From contig NZ_RFFJ01000007.1 of the NCBI RefSeq assembly GCF_003696235.1, positions 1 through 64,000 of the forward strand: a DNA stretch of 64,000 nucleotides, read 5' to 3'. The translations under genes and the position numbers were made by a program. Under the pieces are notes generated by a model. It saw only the letters and a program-made list of their open reading frames with translations, searched no databases and was not told where the DNA came from. Origin of the DNA: Streptomyces triticirhizae. Its GTDB lineage: Bacteria > Actinomycetota > Actinomycetes > Streptomycetales > Streptomycetaceae. Below, one piece after another: positions 8,266 through 17,508 of this stretch (positions within the stretch are counted from its first letter, which is position 1; each line of letters begins with the position of its first letter).

Positions 8266-9285
8266 ATGACCCGCCCCACGCTGGCACACATCGCCGAGAT
8301 GGCGGGGGTGTCCGTCTCCACCGTCTCCAAGGTGCTCAACGGGCGGGACGACGTCTCCCGCGACACCCGCGCCAAGGTCGACTCCGCGCTGCGCCAACAC
8401 CACTATGTGCGGCGCGGCACGGCGGCGCCCGACGCCACCGCCGTGCGCACCGTCGACCTGGTGATGAGCGGCCTCGACGGGTCCTGGCCGGCCAGCGTCG
8501 CCAGCGGGCTGGAGGCCGCCGCCTACGAGGCGGGCGTCCATGTGGCGATCTCGGTCGCCCGTTCCTCCGCCTCGGCGACCAACCACCGCGCGCAGGACTG
8601 GGTGGACCGGGTGCTGGAACGCGGCAGCGCCGGCGTGGTGTTGGGGCTGATCGAGCCCACCCCCGACCAGCTGGGCCGGCTGGCCCAGGCCCGGGTGCCG
8701 TGCGTGGTGATCGACCCGCTCAGCGACCCGCCGCCCGACGTGATGTCCGTCGGCACCACCAACTGGGCCGGCGCCTACGAGGCGACCCAGCACCTCCTCC
8801 AGCGCGGCCACCAGCGGATCGCGCTGGTCACGGGCCCGCCGGAACACCTCTACTCCCGCGCCAGGATCGCCGGTTACCGCTCCGCGATGGCGGCGGCCGG
8901 TCTGGAGGTCGCCCCGGAGTCGGTCCGGCACGGCACCTACGACCGGGCCAGCGGCGCCGAACAGGTCCGCGCCCTGCTGGAGCGGCGCCCCCGGCCGACC
9001 GCCCTGTTCATCTGCTCCGACCACATGGCCATCGGCGGCTACGAGGCCATCGCCGGCGCCGGGCTGCGCGTTCCCGAGGACATCAGCGTCGTCGGCTTCG
9101 ACGACCTGCCCGAGGCCCGCTGGGTCGCGCCCGCGCTCACCACGGTCCGCCAGCCGCTGAAGGAGATGGGCGGCAGCGCGCTGCGCACGCTGGTGCGGCT
9201 GATGAACGGCGAGGAGTTGGAGAGCCCGCGCGTGGAGCTGGCGACCACGCTGGTCGTCCGCGACAGCGTGGCGCCGCGCGGCTGA
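8266..9285 (+). CDS. LacI-family transcriptional regulator
   Basis: The 339-residue protein begins with a classical LacI HTH and hinge helix (PTLAHIAEMAGVSVSTVSKV, then LNGRDDVS). A periplasmic-binding-protein-like sensor domain from about residue 65 follows (VDLVMSGLDGSWPASVASGL; FDDLPEARWVAPALTTVRQP near the C-terminus). I chose ATG 8266 after GGAG; the frame also allows GTG 8251. The neighbouring ThuA genes and shared TTTCGCAAA sites suggest it represses them and responds to a sugar or keto-sugar. This regulator assignment is inference. Confidence 0.9.
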   Translation: MTRPTLAHIAEMAGVSVSTVSKVLNGRDDVSRDTRAKVDSALRQHHYVRRGTAAPDATAVRTVDLVMSGLDGSWPASVASGLEAAAYEAGVHVAISVARSSASATNHRAQDWVDRVLERGSAGVVLGLIEPTPDQLGRLAQARVPCVVIDPLSDPPPDVMSVGTTNWAGAYEATQHLLQRGHQRIALVTGPPEHLYSRARIAGYRSAMAAAGLEVAPESVRHGTYDRASGAEQVRALLERRPRPTALFICSDHMAIGGYEAIAGAGLRVPEDISVVGFDDLPEARWVAPALTTVRQPLKEMGGSALRTLVRLMNGEELESPRVELATTLVVRDSVAPRG

Positions 9286-9293
9286 CCGACCGC

Positions 9294-9746
9294 TCAGTTC
9301 GGCGCCGGCCCGTCGAGGGCCCCGCCGCCGGTGGGGTGGTCGACCAGATAGCGCCAGATCCCGTCCGGCCCGCGCCGGGCGACGTCGGTCGCCGTTCCGC
9401 CGACCCGGCCGCCGGGCCCCTCGCCCGTCAACTCCCAGTCCACGACCAGCAACGCCACCTCGCCGGCCACGGTGACGCTGCGCGGACGGACCGCGATCGG
9501 CCGACGCAGCGCCAGGAAGCCGGCGTTGGCCTCGGCGATCGCGGCCGCGCCCCGCGCCACCCGGCCGTCCGGGACGACGAACACCGCGTCCGGCTCGTAC
9601 ATCCCGGCCACGGCGGCGGCCGGCTCAGGACCGTTGAACCGTGCCGCGAACACCTCCGGCACCCGCTCCGCCTCCCGCGCCACCGGCCACCGCGCGCTAC
9701 CGTCGTCCCGCCGCGCCTCGGCTCGTTCCCCTGCTCGTTCGCTCAT
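9294..9746 (-). CDS. SnoaL/NTF2-like (DUF4440-type) protein
   Basis: The 150-residue product has the cone-shaped NTF2-like pattern: ERVPEVFAARFNGPEPAAA, AGMYEPDAVFVVPDGRVARG, VTVAGEVALLVVDWELTGEG, GTATDVARRGPDGIWRYLVD. Members include small enzymes, cyclases and calcium/calmodulin-kinase-association-like domains, so no reaction can be named. It is divergent from the HxlR regulator with only 24 bases between their starts. It is therefore the likely target of that regulator. Confidence 0.8.
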   Translation of the reverse strand: MSERAGERAEARRDDGSARWPVAREAERVPEVFAARFNGPEPAAAVAGMYEPDAVFVVPDGRVARGAAAIAEANAGFLALRRPIAVRPRSVTVAGEVALLVVDWELTGEGPGGRVGGTATDVARRGPDGIWRYLVDHPTGGGALDGPAPN

Positions 9747-9770
9747 GCCGGCACCGTAGGAGGCCGCCTC

Positions 9771-10166
9771 GTGACTCACCCAACGGTGCGCCACCGCCCG
9801 GGACTCCCGGACGACGCGCGGGCCGCGACCCGACGCCCCAGCCCCGACTGCCCCGTGGAGGTCACCCTGGCCGCCCTGCGCGGCCGGTGGACGACCCTGG
9901 TGGTGCGCGAACTGCTCGCCGCCGAGCGCCCGCTCGGCTACCGCGAGCTGTCCGCCGCGCTGCCCGCGCTCTCGGACAAGGTGCTCACCGACCGGCTCCA
10001 CCAACTCGCCGCCGCCGGCGTCGTCATCCGCCACCGCACGCCCGGCTGGCCGCCGACCGTCACCTACCGGCTGACCCCGCGCGGCCGGCGCCTTGGCCCG
10101 GTCCTCCAGGCCCTCTGGGACTGGGGCGCGGAGCCGGCGTCACCCGCCGGGGGACGGCCCGACTGA
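9771..10166 (+). CDS. HxlR-family winged-helix regulator
   Basis: The 131-residue protein shows the HxlR/MarR-like winged helix: CPVEVTLAALRGRWTTLVVR (the conserved Cys and GRW), RPLGYRELSAALPALSDKVL with TDRLHQL (recognition helix), and TVTYRLTPRGRRLGPVL. The GTG start has a textbook AGGAGG site seven bases upstream (9758-9763). HxlR proteins respond to aldehydes, quinones or redox stress. The divergent SnoaL-like gene is the obvious target. Confidence 0.9.
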   Translation: MTHPTVRHRPGLPDDARAATRRPSPDCPVEVTLAALRGRWTTLVVRELLAAERPLGYRELSAALPALSDKVLTDRLHQLAAAGVVIRHRTPGWPPTVTYRLTPRGRRLGPVLQALWDWGAEPASPAGGRPD

Positions 10167-10206
10167 TCGGCTCGCGCCCGCCGCGCCCGTTGGGCAGTCT
10201 TGGCCC

Positions 10207-11037
10207 ATGGAACGCCCGGAACACCGTGACGAACTGGTAGCACTCGCGGCCCGACTGGCCGCCGTCGACGGCGTCGTCGGGGTCTGCCTGGGCGGCAGCC
10301 GGGCCAGGGGAACGCACTCCCCCGGCTCGGACTGGGACCTCGGCCTGTACTACCGCCCTCCGTTGGACACCGCCGCGCTGCGCGCGCTGGCCGCCGAGGC
10401 GACGGGCGAGGAGGTCGAGGTGACCGAACCGGGCGGCTGGGGCCCCTGGGTGGACGGCGGCGCCTGGCTGACCGTGAACGGCGCGGCCGTGGACTGGATC
10501 TACCGTGACCTGGACCGGGTGCGCCGCGTCCTGGCGGAGTGCCGGGCCGGCCGGTTCGAGGTCGGCCACCAGGCGGGGCACCCGTTGGGCGTCTACTCCC
10601 ACGCCTATGTCGGGGAGTTGGCGGTGGGCCGGGTCCTGGCCGACCCGACCGGCGAGCTGACCGCGCTGCGGCGCGGCCTCGCCTATCCGGAGCCGCTGCG
10701 GGCCGCGTTGATCGAGAACGCGCGCTGGGAGGCGCCGTTCATCCTGGGCGGCGCCCGCAAGGGCACGGCGCGCGGCGACGCGGCGTATGTCGCGGGCTGC
10801 CTCTTCCGGGCGGTGGGCCTGTGGACCCACGCCCTCCACGCACACGCCCGCACCTGGCTGCTCAACGAGAAGGGGGCGGTCGCCGCCACCGGGCAACTTC
10901 CGTGCGCCCCGGCCGACTTCGCCGCCCGCGCCCACGCCCTCCTGGGCGCGGCGGGCACCGGGGTCGCTGCGCTGGCCGCCACCCTGGACGCGGCGGACCG
11001 GCTGGCCGCCGAGGTCAATGGGGCCCTTGCCGGGTGA
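10207..11037 (+). CDS. Nucleotidyltransferase-fold protein
   Basis: The 276-residue protein has the polymerase-beta-like nucleotidyltransferase signature [20 protein letters not shown] (GSxxxG, then SDxD) at residues 31-50. A mostly helical C-terminal domain ([20 protein letters not shown]) follows. These proteins transfer nucleotides to antibiotics or other small molecules, or act as MNT-type antitoxins. No HEPN partner is adjacent, so the former class is more likely. The gene follows HxlR by 40 bases. Confidence 0.8.
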   Translation: MERPEHRDELVALAARLAAVDGVVGVCLGGSRARGTHSPGSDWDLGLYYRPPLDTAALRALAAEATGEEVEVTEPGGWGPWVDGGAWLTVNGAAVDWIYRDLDRVRRVLAECRAGRFEVGHQAGHPLGVYSHAYVGELAVGRVLADPTGELTALRRGLAYPEPLRAALIENARWEAPFILGGARKGTARGDAAYVAGCLFRAVGLWTHALHAHARTWLLNEKGAVAATGQLPCAPADFAARAHALLGAAGTGVAALAATLDAADRLAAEVNGALAG

Positions 11038-11098
11038 GCGACAACGGTCCGGGGGCAGTCCCGGTGCGTGGTCGGGTGCGGTTCGTCACCCATCACCC

Positions 11099-11158
11099 GC
11101 GCAGTTCCCCGCGCCCCCAAGGCCGGCACCCCCAAAGGGGCGCGAGGAACCGCGCGAA
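11099..11158. repeat. Inverted-repeat intergenic element, copy 1
   Basis: The motif CGCGCAGTTCCCCGCGCCCC at 11099-11118 pairs with its inverted counterpart at 11138-11157 (18 of 20 positions) to form a hairpin. The 239-base gap between genes otherwise shows only low-complexity sequence and a GTCGACTGCGGA box at 11212-11223. Related copies occur at 41590 and 56812. Confidence 0.6.
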
Positions 11159-11276
11159 GCATCGGCGACGGGGGGCGGACGACAACGGTCCACGGGCGGC
11201 CACGGCGCATCGTCGACTGCGGACCGGCCGGCAAGGCCCAAGTGTCCGTCGAGCGGCAGCGGCTAACCTCGGGCTC

Positions 11277-11915
11277 ATGAACGCGGAGAACGAAAGCACC
11301 GGCGGCCCGCACCGCCCGGCGCGACGCCTCGTGTTGGCCTCGCAGTCGCCGGCCCGGCTGGGGCTGTTGCGGCAGGCGGGCCTCGCGCCCGAGGTGATCG
11401 TCAGCGGCGTCGACGAGGACGCGTTGGCCGTCGATGAGCCGGAGGCGCTCGCCCGCCTGCTCGCCGAGGCCAAGGCGGAGGCCGTCGCCCAGCGCCCCGA
11501 GGCGGCCGGCGCGCTGGTCCTCGGCTGCGACTCGGTGCTGGACATCGACGGCGTCGCGCTGGGCAAGCCGGCGGACGCCGAGGAGGCGACCGCCCGGTGG
11601 AAGGCGATGCGCGGCAGGGACGGGGTGCTGCGCACCGGCCACTGCCTGATCGACACGGCCGGCGGCCACCGCGCGAGCGCGGTGGCCTCGACCACGGTGC
11701 ACTTCGGGGAGCCGTCAGACGCGGAGATCGCGGCCTATGTGGCCAGCGGCGAACCCCTGTACGTCGCGGGCGCGTTCACCCTCGACGGCAGGTCCGCCCC
11801 GTTCGTCGAGGGGATCACCGGCGACCCCAGCACGGTCATCGGGCTCTCCCTGCCGCTGCTGCGCCGCCTGTTGGCCGGCGCCGGGATCGCCGTCACGGAC
11901 CTGTGGACGCGCTGA
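11277..11915 (+). CDS. maf: Maf-family nucleoside triphosphate pyrophosphatase
   Basis: The 212-residue protein carries Maf motifs: [31 protein letters not shown] with the catalytic Asp, [27 protein letters not shown] and [14 protein letters not shown]. Maf proteins hydrolyse non-canonical or modified nucleoside triphosphates to monophosphates and pyrophosphate (housekeeping, cell-division linked). It is a conserved neighbour of the acyl-CoA carboxylase gene in Streptomyces. Its last 200 bases are overlapped antisense by the membrane-protein frame at 11715-12359. Confidence 0.92.
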   Translation: MNAENESTGGPHRPARRLVLASQSPARLGLLRQAGLAPEVIVSGVDEDALAVDEPEALARLLAEAKAEAVAQRPEAAGALVLGCDSVLDIDGVALGKPADAEEATARWKAMRGRDGVLRTGHCLIDTAGGHRASAVASTTVHFGEPSDAEIAAYVASGEPLYVAGAFTLDGRSAPFVEGITGDPSTVIGLSLPLLRRLLAGAGIAVTDLWTR

Positions 11916-12359
11916 GCGCCGCCCGGCCAGCCCCTCGGCCGGGTACAGCAGCAGGCTCGCCACCAACAGGCCGAAGACCAGCATCAGTCCCGTGAACGCC
12001 ACCCAGCCGACCAGGCCAACGGCCAGCGCGCCCAGCACCAGTTGGAGGCACGCGGCGCCCACCAGCGCCGCCCGCGCCACCCGACCCGGCGGCCGGTCGC
12101 TGACCGCCATCCGCGCCAACAGCGCGCCGCAGCACAGCAGGAACGCGGCCAGCGTCCCGCCGCCGACCCACGCGCCCGCGCTGATCGCGGTGGCGGAGAG
12201 CCCGGCGATCGACATCTCCTGGCGGTCGGCCGCCAGCCCAAGTATCCAGTGCAGCAGGCCGAGACCCGCCGCCAACCCGATGACCACCACGGCGGCCACT
12301 GCCGTCACGCTTCGTCTGCCTCGGTGCACGCCGCGCACGCTACTGCCGGGTAATGCCAC
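11715..12359 (-). CDS. Small integral membrane protein of unknown function
   Basis: The first 150 residues have four hydrophobic segments: [59 protein letters not shown] and [20 protein letters not shown] polar tail ([20 protein letters not shown]) then runs antisense into maf. I doubt the tail is native and suspect loss of the original stop near 11900. Start choice is uncertain: GTG 12359 keeps the positive HRGRR before the first helix, GTG 12308 is the alternative. A membrane protein at this position between maf and accA2 is usual in the genus, from memory. Confidence 0.55.
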   Translation of the reverse strand: MALPGSSVRGVHRGRRSVTAVAAVVVIGLAAGLGLLHWILGLAADRQEMSIAGLSATAISAGAWVGGGTLAAFLLCCGALLARMAVSDRPPGRVARAALVGAACLQLVLGALAVGLVGWVAFTGLMLVFGLLVASLLLYPAEGLAGRRSARPQVRDGDPGAGQQAAQQRQGEPDDRAGVAGDPLDERGGPAVEGERARDVQGFAAGHIGRDLRV

Positions 12360-12636
12360 CGACAAGCCCCCGAGCGACGGCAAAGAATCCCGTCAACCGT
12401 TATGGGATTCCTACAACATTGGGTGGCGCGGCGCCCTGACCTCGGGCGCCGTGCGGGGTCCCGTGAGCCGGCGCCCCGACCACCCCGAAAACGGCGCGTA
12501 CCTTGGTATAGCAAGGTTTCAAGCGCTCTTGGCCGCTGCCTCTCACCGTCCGTGTGGGCAAGGTCACCCCTGTGGGCGACTCGTTGCGGGGTGTCGCCAG
12601 TACCTAAAATCGCTTTGTTCCAAGGAGGGAGCCATC

Positions 12637-14415
12637 GTGCGTAAGGTGCTCATCGCCAACCGTGGCGAAATCGCCGTGCGGGTCGCCCGTGCCTGCCGCG
12701 ACGCAGGCATCGCCAGCGTGGCCGTCTACGCCGAGCCGGACCGGGACGCGCTACACGTCCGGGCGACCGACGAGGCGTTCGCACTCGGCGGTGACACGCC
12801 CGCCGCCAGCTATCTCGATATCGACAAGGTCCTCCGGGCCGCGTCCGTCGCGGGGGCGGACGCGATCCACCCGGGCTACGGATTCCTGTCCGAGAACGCG
12901 GAGTTCGCCCAGGCCGTCCTCGACGCCGGGCTCACCTGGATCGGCCCGTCCCCTGACGCGATCCGCGCGCTGGGCGACAAGGTCGCGGCGAGGCACATCG
13001 CGCAGCGCGCCGGCGCGCCCCTGGTCGCCGGCACCAAGGACCCGGTCTCCGGCTCCGACGAGGTGGTGGCGTTCGCCCGCGAGAACGGACTGCCGGTCGC
13101 CATCAAGGCGGCGTTCGGCGGCGGCGGTCGCGGCCTGAAGGTGGCCCGCACCCTGGAGGAGATCCCCGAGCTGTACGACTCGGCGGTGCGCGAGGCGCTG
13201 GCCGCGTTCGGGCGGGGCGAGTGCTTCGTCGAGCGGTACCTGGACCGGCCCCGCCACGTCGAGACCCAGTGCCTGGCCGACACCCACGGCAACGTGGTCG
13301 TCGTCTCCACCCGCGACTGCTCCCTCCAGCGCCGCCACCAGAAGCTGGTCGAGGAGGCGCCGGCCCCGTTCCTGACCGAGGAGCAGAACGCCGAACTGTA
13401 CCGGGCGTCCAAGGCGATCCTGCGCGAGGCCGGCTATGTCGGCGCCGGCACCTGCGAGTTCCTGGTCGGCCAGGACGGCACCATCTCGTTCCTTGAGGTC
13501 AACACCCGGCTCCAGGTGGAGCATCCGGTGACGGAGGAGGTCACCGGGATCGACCTGGTCCGCGAGCAGCTGCGCATCGCCGACGGCGAGGCGCTGGGGT
13601 ACGACGACCCGCCGCTGCGCGGTCACTCGCTGGAGTTCCGGATCAACGGCGAGGACCCCGGGCGCAACTTCCTTCCCGCGCCCGGCACGGTGACCACGTT
13701 CGTGCCGCCGCTCGGGCCGGGCGTCCGGGTGGACACCGGCGTGGAGTCGGGTTCGGTGATCGGCCCGGCGTGGGACTCGATGCTGGCCAAGCTGATCGTC
13801 ACGGGAGCCACCCGCCGGCAGGCGTTGGAGCGGGCGGCCAGGGCGCTGGCCGAGTTCCAGGTCGAGGGCATGGCGACGGTGATCCCGTTCCACCGCACGG
13901 TGATCAAGGACCCGGCGTTCGCGCCCGAGGTCAACGGGCGGGAGGGCGAGCCGTTCTCCGTCCACACCCGGTGGATCGAGACGGAGTTCGTCAACGAGCT
14001 GCCGCCGTTCCAGGCCGTTCCCGGCGAGGCCGAGGAGAACGGGTTCCGGGAGACGGTGGTTGTCGAGGTCGGCGGCAAGCGGCTTGAGGTGTCGCTGCCG
14101 GCGACGCTGGCGATGCCGCTGGCGCGGGCGGCCGTGGCCGGCGGCGCGCGCCCGGCGCGCCGGAAGGCCACCAAGCGCGCCGGGGGCACGGCGCCCACCG
14201 GCGACGCGCTGCCCTCCCCGATGCAGGGCACCGTGGTCAAGGTCGCGGTCGAGGAGGGCCAGCGGGTCGAGGAGGGCGAGCTGGTGATCGTCCTGGAGGC
14301 GATGAAGATGGAACAGCCCATCAACGCGCACCGCTCCGGCACCGTCGGCGCCCTCAAGGCCGAGGTCGGCGCGTCCCTCTCGGCGGGCGCGGTGATCTGC
14401 GAGATCAAGGACTGA
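12637..14415 (+). CDS. accA2: Acyl-CoA carboxylase alpha subunit (biotin carboxylase plus biotin carrier)
   Basis: The 592-residue protein has the biotin carboxylase N-domain from [19 protein letters not shown]. The ATP-grasp region is at about 115-325 ([37 protein letters not shown]). The C-domain is at about 335-450, and a biotinyl domain at about 520-592 has EAMKMEQ, with Lys557 the biotin site. It carboxylates biotin with bicarbonate and ATP for the acetyl-/propionyl-CoA carboxylase complex, which supplies malonyl- and methylmalonyl-CoA. The beta subunit is not in the window. GTG 12637 has an AAGGAGGGA site. The name follows the S. coelicolor orthologue. Confidence 0.95.
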   Translation: MRKVLIANRGEIAVRVARACRDAGIASVAVYAEPDRDALHVRATDEAFALGGDTPAASYLDIDKVLRAASVAGADAIHPGYGFLSENAEFAQAVLDAGLTWIGPSPDAIRALGDKVAARHIAQRAGAPLVAGTKDPVSGSDEVVAFARENGLPVAIKAAFGGGGRGLKVARTLEEIPELYDSAVREALAAFGRGECFVERYLDRPRHVETQCLADTHGNVVVVSTRDCSLQRRHQKLVEEAPAPFLTEEQNAELYRASKAILREAGYVGAGTCEFLVGQDGTISFLEVNTRLQVEHPVTEEVTGIDLVREQLRIADGEALGYDDPPLRGHSLEFRINGEDPGRNFLPAPGTVTTFVPPLGPGVRVDTGVESGSVIGPAWDSMLAKLIVTGATRRQALERAARALAEFQVEGMATVIPFHRTVIKDPAFAPEVNGREGEPFSVHTRWIETEFVNELPPFQAVPGEAEENGFRETVVVEVGGKRLEVSLPATLAMPLARAAVAGGARPARRKATKRAGGTAPTGDALPSPMQGTVVKVAVEEGQRVEEGELVIVLEAMKMEQPINAHRSGTVGALKAEVGASLSAGAVICEIKD

Positions 14416-14429
14416 CCAGGACACCACGC

Positions 14430-14461
14430 GACGGCGCCTGGCCTGCGGGCCAGGCGCCGTC
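14430..14461 (+). terminator. Terminator after accA2
   Basis: A perfect 14-bp stem (14430-14443 with 14448-14461) with tetraloop TGCG lies 15 bases past the stop codon. The following 420 bases to the DeoR gene contain no convincing gene, only short repeats such as GCGAACCGTC and GGCCGTCGTTC, each present twice. Confidence 0.75.
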
Positions 14462-14879
14462 ACCTCTTCCGCGCCCGCCCAGGGCGGGCGATGGGTGGTG
14501 CGTTCGGTCGACGACCCAGGCTCGCGCCGTCGCTCCCAGGGCAACCGGCCGACGAGGACGCCTCGTTGGGTTCCTTCGGTGAGCCGAGCCCGCGCGAAGG
14601 GGCCGGGCGCCTTCGCGCCGGCGCGCCGCGAGACGCCGTCGGCTCGCCGGCAGCCGTCAACGCGAACACGCCTGACCGGCCCCGCCGCGGCGCGGCCAAC
14701 CACCGCATGGCGAACCGTCCTTACAACAGACGGCGAACCGTCCGACGACAGGCCGTCGTTCAACCAACGGCCCCACCGCCGGCCGTCGTTCGACCGCGCC
14801 GGGCGGCCAGCCCTCCGGCGCGCGACCTTACCGCCGCGCGGCCCCCCGGGCCGCGCGGCGTCCGCGAAACCGCCGGAGG

Positions 14880-15818
14880 CTACCTGCGGCGAGGAGCGAG
14901 GTCGGAGACCCGCTGCCCCATCGGCGGCGTCGAGCCGCCGAGACCGGGATGGCCCGTGGCGCGCGGCGAGGGCAGCGGCAGGTCGCGGCGGACCGGATCG
15001 CCCCGCTCGGTGGCCGCCTTGGCCGCCGACGGCACCCCGGCGCCCACCACGGAGACGCGCACCCCCTGTTCGGCGAGCGCCTCCAGCTCGGCGCTCGCCT
15101 TCTCCGCCTCGGGGGGCGGCTGGTCGGTGATCAGCTGGGTGATCAGGTCGGTTGGAACGGTCTGGAACGCCGTGTCTGCGCCCAGCTTGGTGTGGTCGGC
15201 CAGGACCACCACCTCGGCCGCCGCCCGCAGCAGCGCCCGATCGACGCTGGCGGCCAGCATGTTGGAGGTGGACAGGCCACGGTCGGCGGTGAGCCCCGAG
15301 CCGGAGAGGAACGCCCGGCTGACCCGCAGCCCGAGCAGCGACTGTTCGGCGCCGCTGCCGACCAACGCGTAGTTGGACCCGCGCAGGGTGCCGCCCGTCA
15401 TCACCACCTCGACGCGGTTGGCGTGCGCCAACGCCTGGGCCACCAACAGGGAGTTGGTGACCACCGTCAGCCCCGGAACCCGGGCCAGCCGGCGGGCCAG
15501 CTCCTGCGTGGTGGTGCCGGCACCCACCACGATGGCCTCGCCCTCCCGCACCAGCGAGGCGGCGTGCTCCGCGATGGCGGTCTTCTCCGCCGTGGCGGCC
15601 ATGGCCCGCTGGGGGAACCCGGACTCCCGGGTGAACCCACCCGGCAGGACCGCACCCCCGTGTCTGCGGTCAAGCAGCCCTTCTGCCTCCAGGGCGCGAA
15701 CATCGCGCCGGACGGTCACTTCTGAGGTCTGGACGACGCGGGCCAGCTCGCGGAGCGACACGGCTCCGTTGGCGCGCACCATTTCGAGAATCATCTGACG
15801 ACGTTCTGCAGCGAACAC
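14880..15818 (-). CDS. DeoR/GlpR-family transcriptional regulator
   Basis: The 312-residue protein has the DeoR HTH at the N-terminus (FAAERRQMILEMVRANGAVS, LRELARVVQTSEVTVRRDVR, GLLDRRHGGAVLPGGF). The sensor domain of the sugar-phosphate isomerase-like fold follows (GAGTTTQELARRL, LTVVTNSLLVAQAL, MTGGTLRGSNYALVG). The effector is normally a phosphorylated sugar. I used GTG 15818, where homologues begin; ATG 15845 is possible. It sits next to PNP, phosphomutase and deoC, whose promoters share the palindrome CTACGCGCGTAG. That makes it a candidate nucleoside-catabolism regulator, but that link is inference. Confidence 0.9.
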   Translation of the reverse strand: MFAAERRQMILEMVRANGAVSLRELARVVQTSEVTVRRDVRALEAEGLLDRRHGGAVLPGGFTRESGFPQRAMAATAEKTAIAEHAASLVREGEAIVVGAGTTTQELARRLARVPGLTVVTNSLLVAQALAHANRVEVVMTGGTLRGSNYALVGSGAEQSLLGLRVSRAFLSGSGLTADRGLSTSNMLAASVDRALLRAAAEVVVLADHTKLGADTAFQTVPTDLITQLITDQPPPEAEKASAELEALAEQGVRVSVVGAGVPSAAKAATERGDPVRRDLPLPSPRATGHPGLGGSTPPMGQRVSDLAPRRR

Positions 15819-15957
15819 GGAACCGACAGTAACCCCAACGACCATCTGCTTTCAGCAGGTTGCGAGGATTTATCGAAGTTGTCTATACGCACGCCCCCGG
15901 CGTGCTATGCGCCGGGGGCGCACCCCCGTGCTTCCAGCGCCCCGCCTGCGCCTCCTG

Positions 15958-17391
15958 TTATTCCACGCCTTTTCGTGTATGGAGCTGACGCGCCGCCTCC
16001 GCGATCGAGCCGGAGAGCGAGGGGTAAACGGTGAACGTCTTTGCGATCTGCTCCACCGTCAAACTGTTGTCCACCGCGATCGCTATCGGATGAATAAGCT
16101 CACTGGCACGCGGCGAAACGACAACGCCGCCCACCACGATGCCCGTTCCCGGCCGCGCGAAGAGCTTCACGAAGCCGTCCCGCACGCCCTGCATCTTCGC
16201 CCTCGGGTTCCGCAGCAGCGGCAGCTTCACCACCCGCGCGTCGATCCGGCCCGCGTCCACGTCCTGCTGGCTGTAGCCGACGGTGGCGATCTCCGGGTCG
16301 GTGAAGATGTTGCCCGAGACCGTCTTCAGGTCCAGCGGGGCCACCGCGTCGCCCAGGAAGTGGTACATCGCGATCCGCCCCTGCATCGCCGCCACCGAGG
16401 CCAGCGCGAACACCCCGGTGCAGTCACCCGCCGCGTAGACCCCGGGCGCCGAGGTGCGGGAGACCTTGTCGACGCAGACATGGCCGGACTCCGACAGCTT
16501 GACGCCGGCCTCATCAAGGCCCATGTCCGAGGTGTTCGGGACCGCGCCCACCGCCATCAGGCAGTGCGTCCCCGAGACGGTCCGCCCGTCCGAGAGGGTG
16601 ATCTCCACCCGGTCCCCGACCCGCTTGGCCGAGGCCGCCCGGGAGCGGGAGAGCACGTTCATCCCGCGCCGCCGGAAGACGTCCTCCAGCACGGCGGCGG
16701 CGTCCGGGTCCTCGCCCGGCAGCACCCGGTCCCGCGAGGAGACCAACGTCACCCGCGAGCCCAACGCCTGGTAGGCGCCGGCGAACTCGGCGCCGGTAAC
16801 GCCGGAGCCGACCACCACCAGTTCCTCCGGCAGCTCGGCCAGGTCGTACACCTGCGTCCAGTTGAGGATGCGCTCCCCGTCCGGCCTGGCGTCCGGGATC
16901 TCGCGCGGGTGCCCGCCGGTGGCCACCAGCACCCCGTCGGCCACCAGCTCCCGCCGGCCGCCCCCGGCCTCGTCGACCGCGACCCGCCGGGTCCCGTCCG
17001 GCGCCTGCCCGGGCAGCAGCCGGCCCCGGCCGCGCAGCACGGTCACCCCGGCGCGCTTGACCGAGACGGTGATGTCGTGGGACTGCGCGAGCGCCAGCCG
17101 CTTCACCCGGCGGTTGACCACCCCCAGGTCCACGCCGATGCCCCGCACCTCGTCGCCGATGCCGTCCCCGTCGTGGTCGATCTCGATGCCCAGCTCCTCG
17201 TGCGAGGAGTCGAAGCCGGTCATCACCTCGGCCGTCGCGATCAACGTCTTGGACGGCACGCAGTCCGTGAGCACGGAGGCGCCGCCCAGGCCGTCCCGGT
17301 CCACGACGGTCACCTCGGCGCCGAGCTGCGCCGCCACCAGCGCCGCCTCGTATCCGCCTGGTCCGCCACCAATGATCACGATTCGAGTCAC
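15958..17391 (-). CDS. lpdA: NAD(P)H-quinone dehydrogenase, LpdA type (flavoprotein disulfide reductase family)
   Basis: The 477-residue FAD/NAD enzyme begins VTRIVIIGGGPGGYEAALVA. The redox region reads LGGASVLTDCVPSKTLIA, so only the second of the two usual active-site cysteines is present. That matches mycobacterial LpdA (Rv3303c type), which reduces quinones rather than dihydrolipoamide. A second Rossmann motif is VVVGSGVTGAEFAGAYQALG, the FAD motif is GVYAAGDCTG, and the dimerisation domain is at the C-terminus. The GTG at 17391 abuts a GGAGG tract with almost no spacer, so the true start may be shifted. The gene is a conserved neighbour of the DeoR gene in Streptomyces. Confidence 0.9.
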   Translation of the reverse strand: MTRIVIIGGGPGGYEAALVAAQLGAEVTVVDRDGLGGASVLTDCVPSKTLIATAEVMTGFDSSHEELGIEIDHDGDGIGDEVRGIGVDLGVVNRRVKRLALAQSHDITVSVKRAGVTVLRGRGRLLPGQAPDGTRRVAVDEAGGGRRELVADGVLVATGGHPREIPDARPDGERILNWTQVYDLAELPEELVVVGSGVTGAEFAGAYQALGSRVTLVSSRDRVLPGEDPDAAAVLEDVFRRRGMNVLSRSRAASAKRVGDRVEITLSDGRTVSGTHCLMAVGAVPNTSDMGLDEAGVKLSESGHVCVDKVSRTSAPGVYAAGDCTGVFALASVAAMQGRIAMYHFLGDAVAPLDLKTVSGNIFTDPEIATVGYSQQDVDAGRIDARVVKLPLLRNPRAKMQGVRDGFVKLFARPGTGIVVGGVVVSPRASELIHPIAIAVDNSLTVEQIAKTFTVYPSLSGSIAEAARQLHTRKGVE

Positions 17392-17508
17392 CCCTCCAGT
17401 GTCCCGCACGGGGCGCCCGCCGCGCGCCCGGCCCCCACGCCCGCCCGCGCGATCCTGGTCTTCCGCGCCCGCCCTCCCGGGCGCCCGGCTCCCGTACGCT
17501 CTAGGACC

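Noticed and set aside
12751..14763. 670-codon minus-strand frame opposite accA2
   Set aside because: It is antisense to a full-length biotin carboxylase and has arginine/leucine-rich composition without a domain. It is a GC-bias artefact.
14462..14879. Gene in the gap after accA2 (several frames open)
   Set aside because: No frame shows a consistent third-position bias, ribosome site or motif. It looks like non-coding GC-rich sequence.
15880..15894. TCTATACGCACG upstream of the DeoR gene as another copy of the nucleoside operator
   Set aside because: It matches CTACGCGCGTAG in only 6 of 12 positions and is not palindromic.
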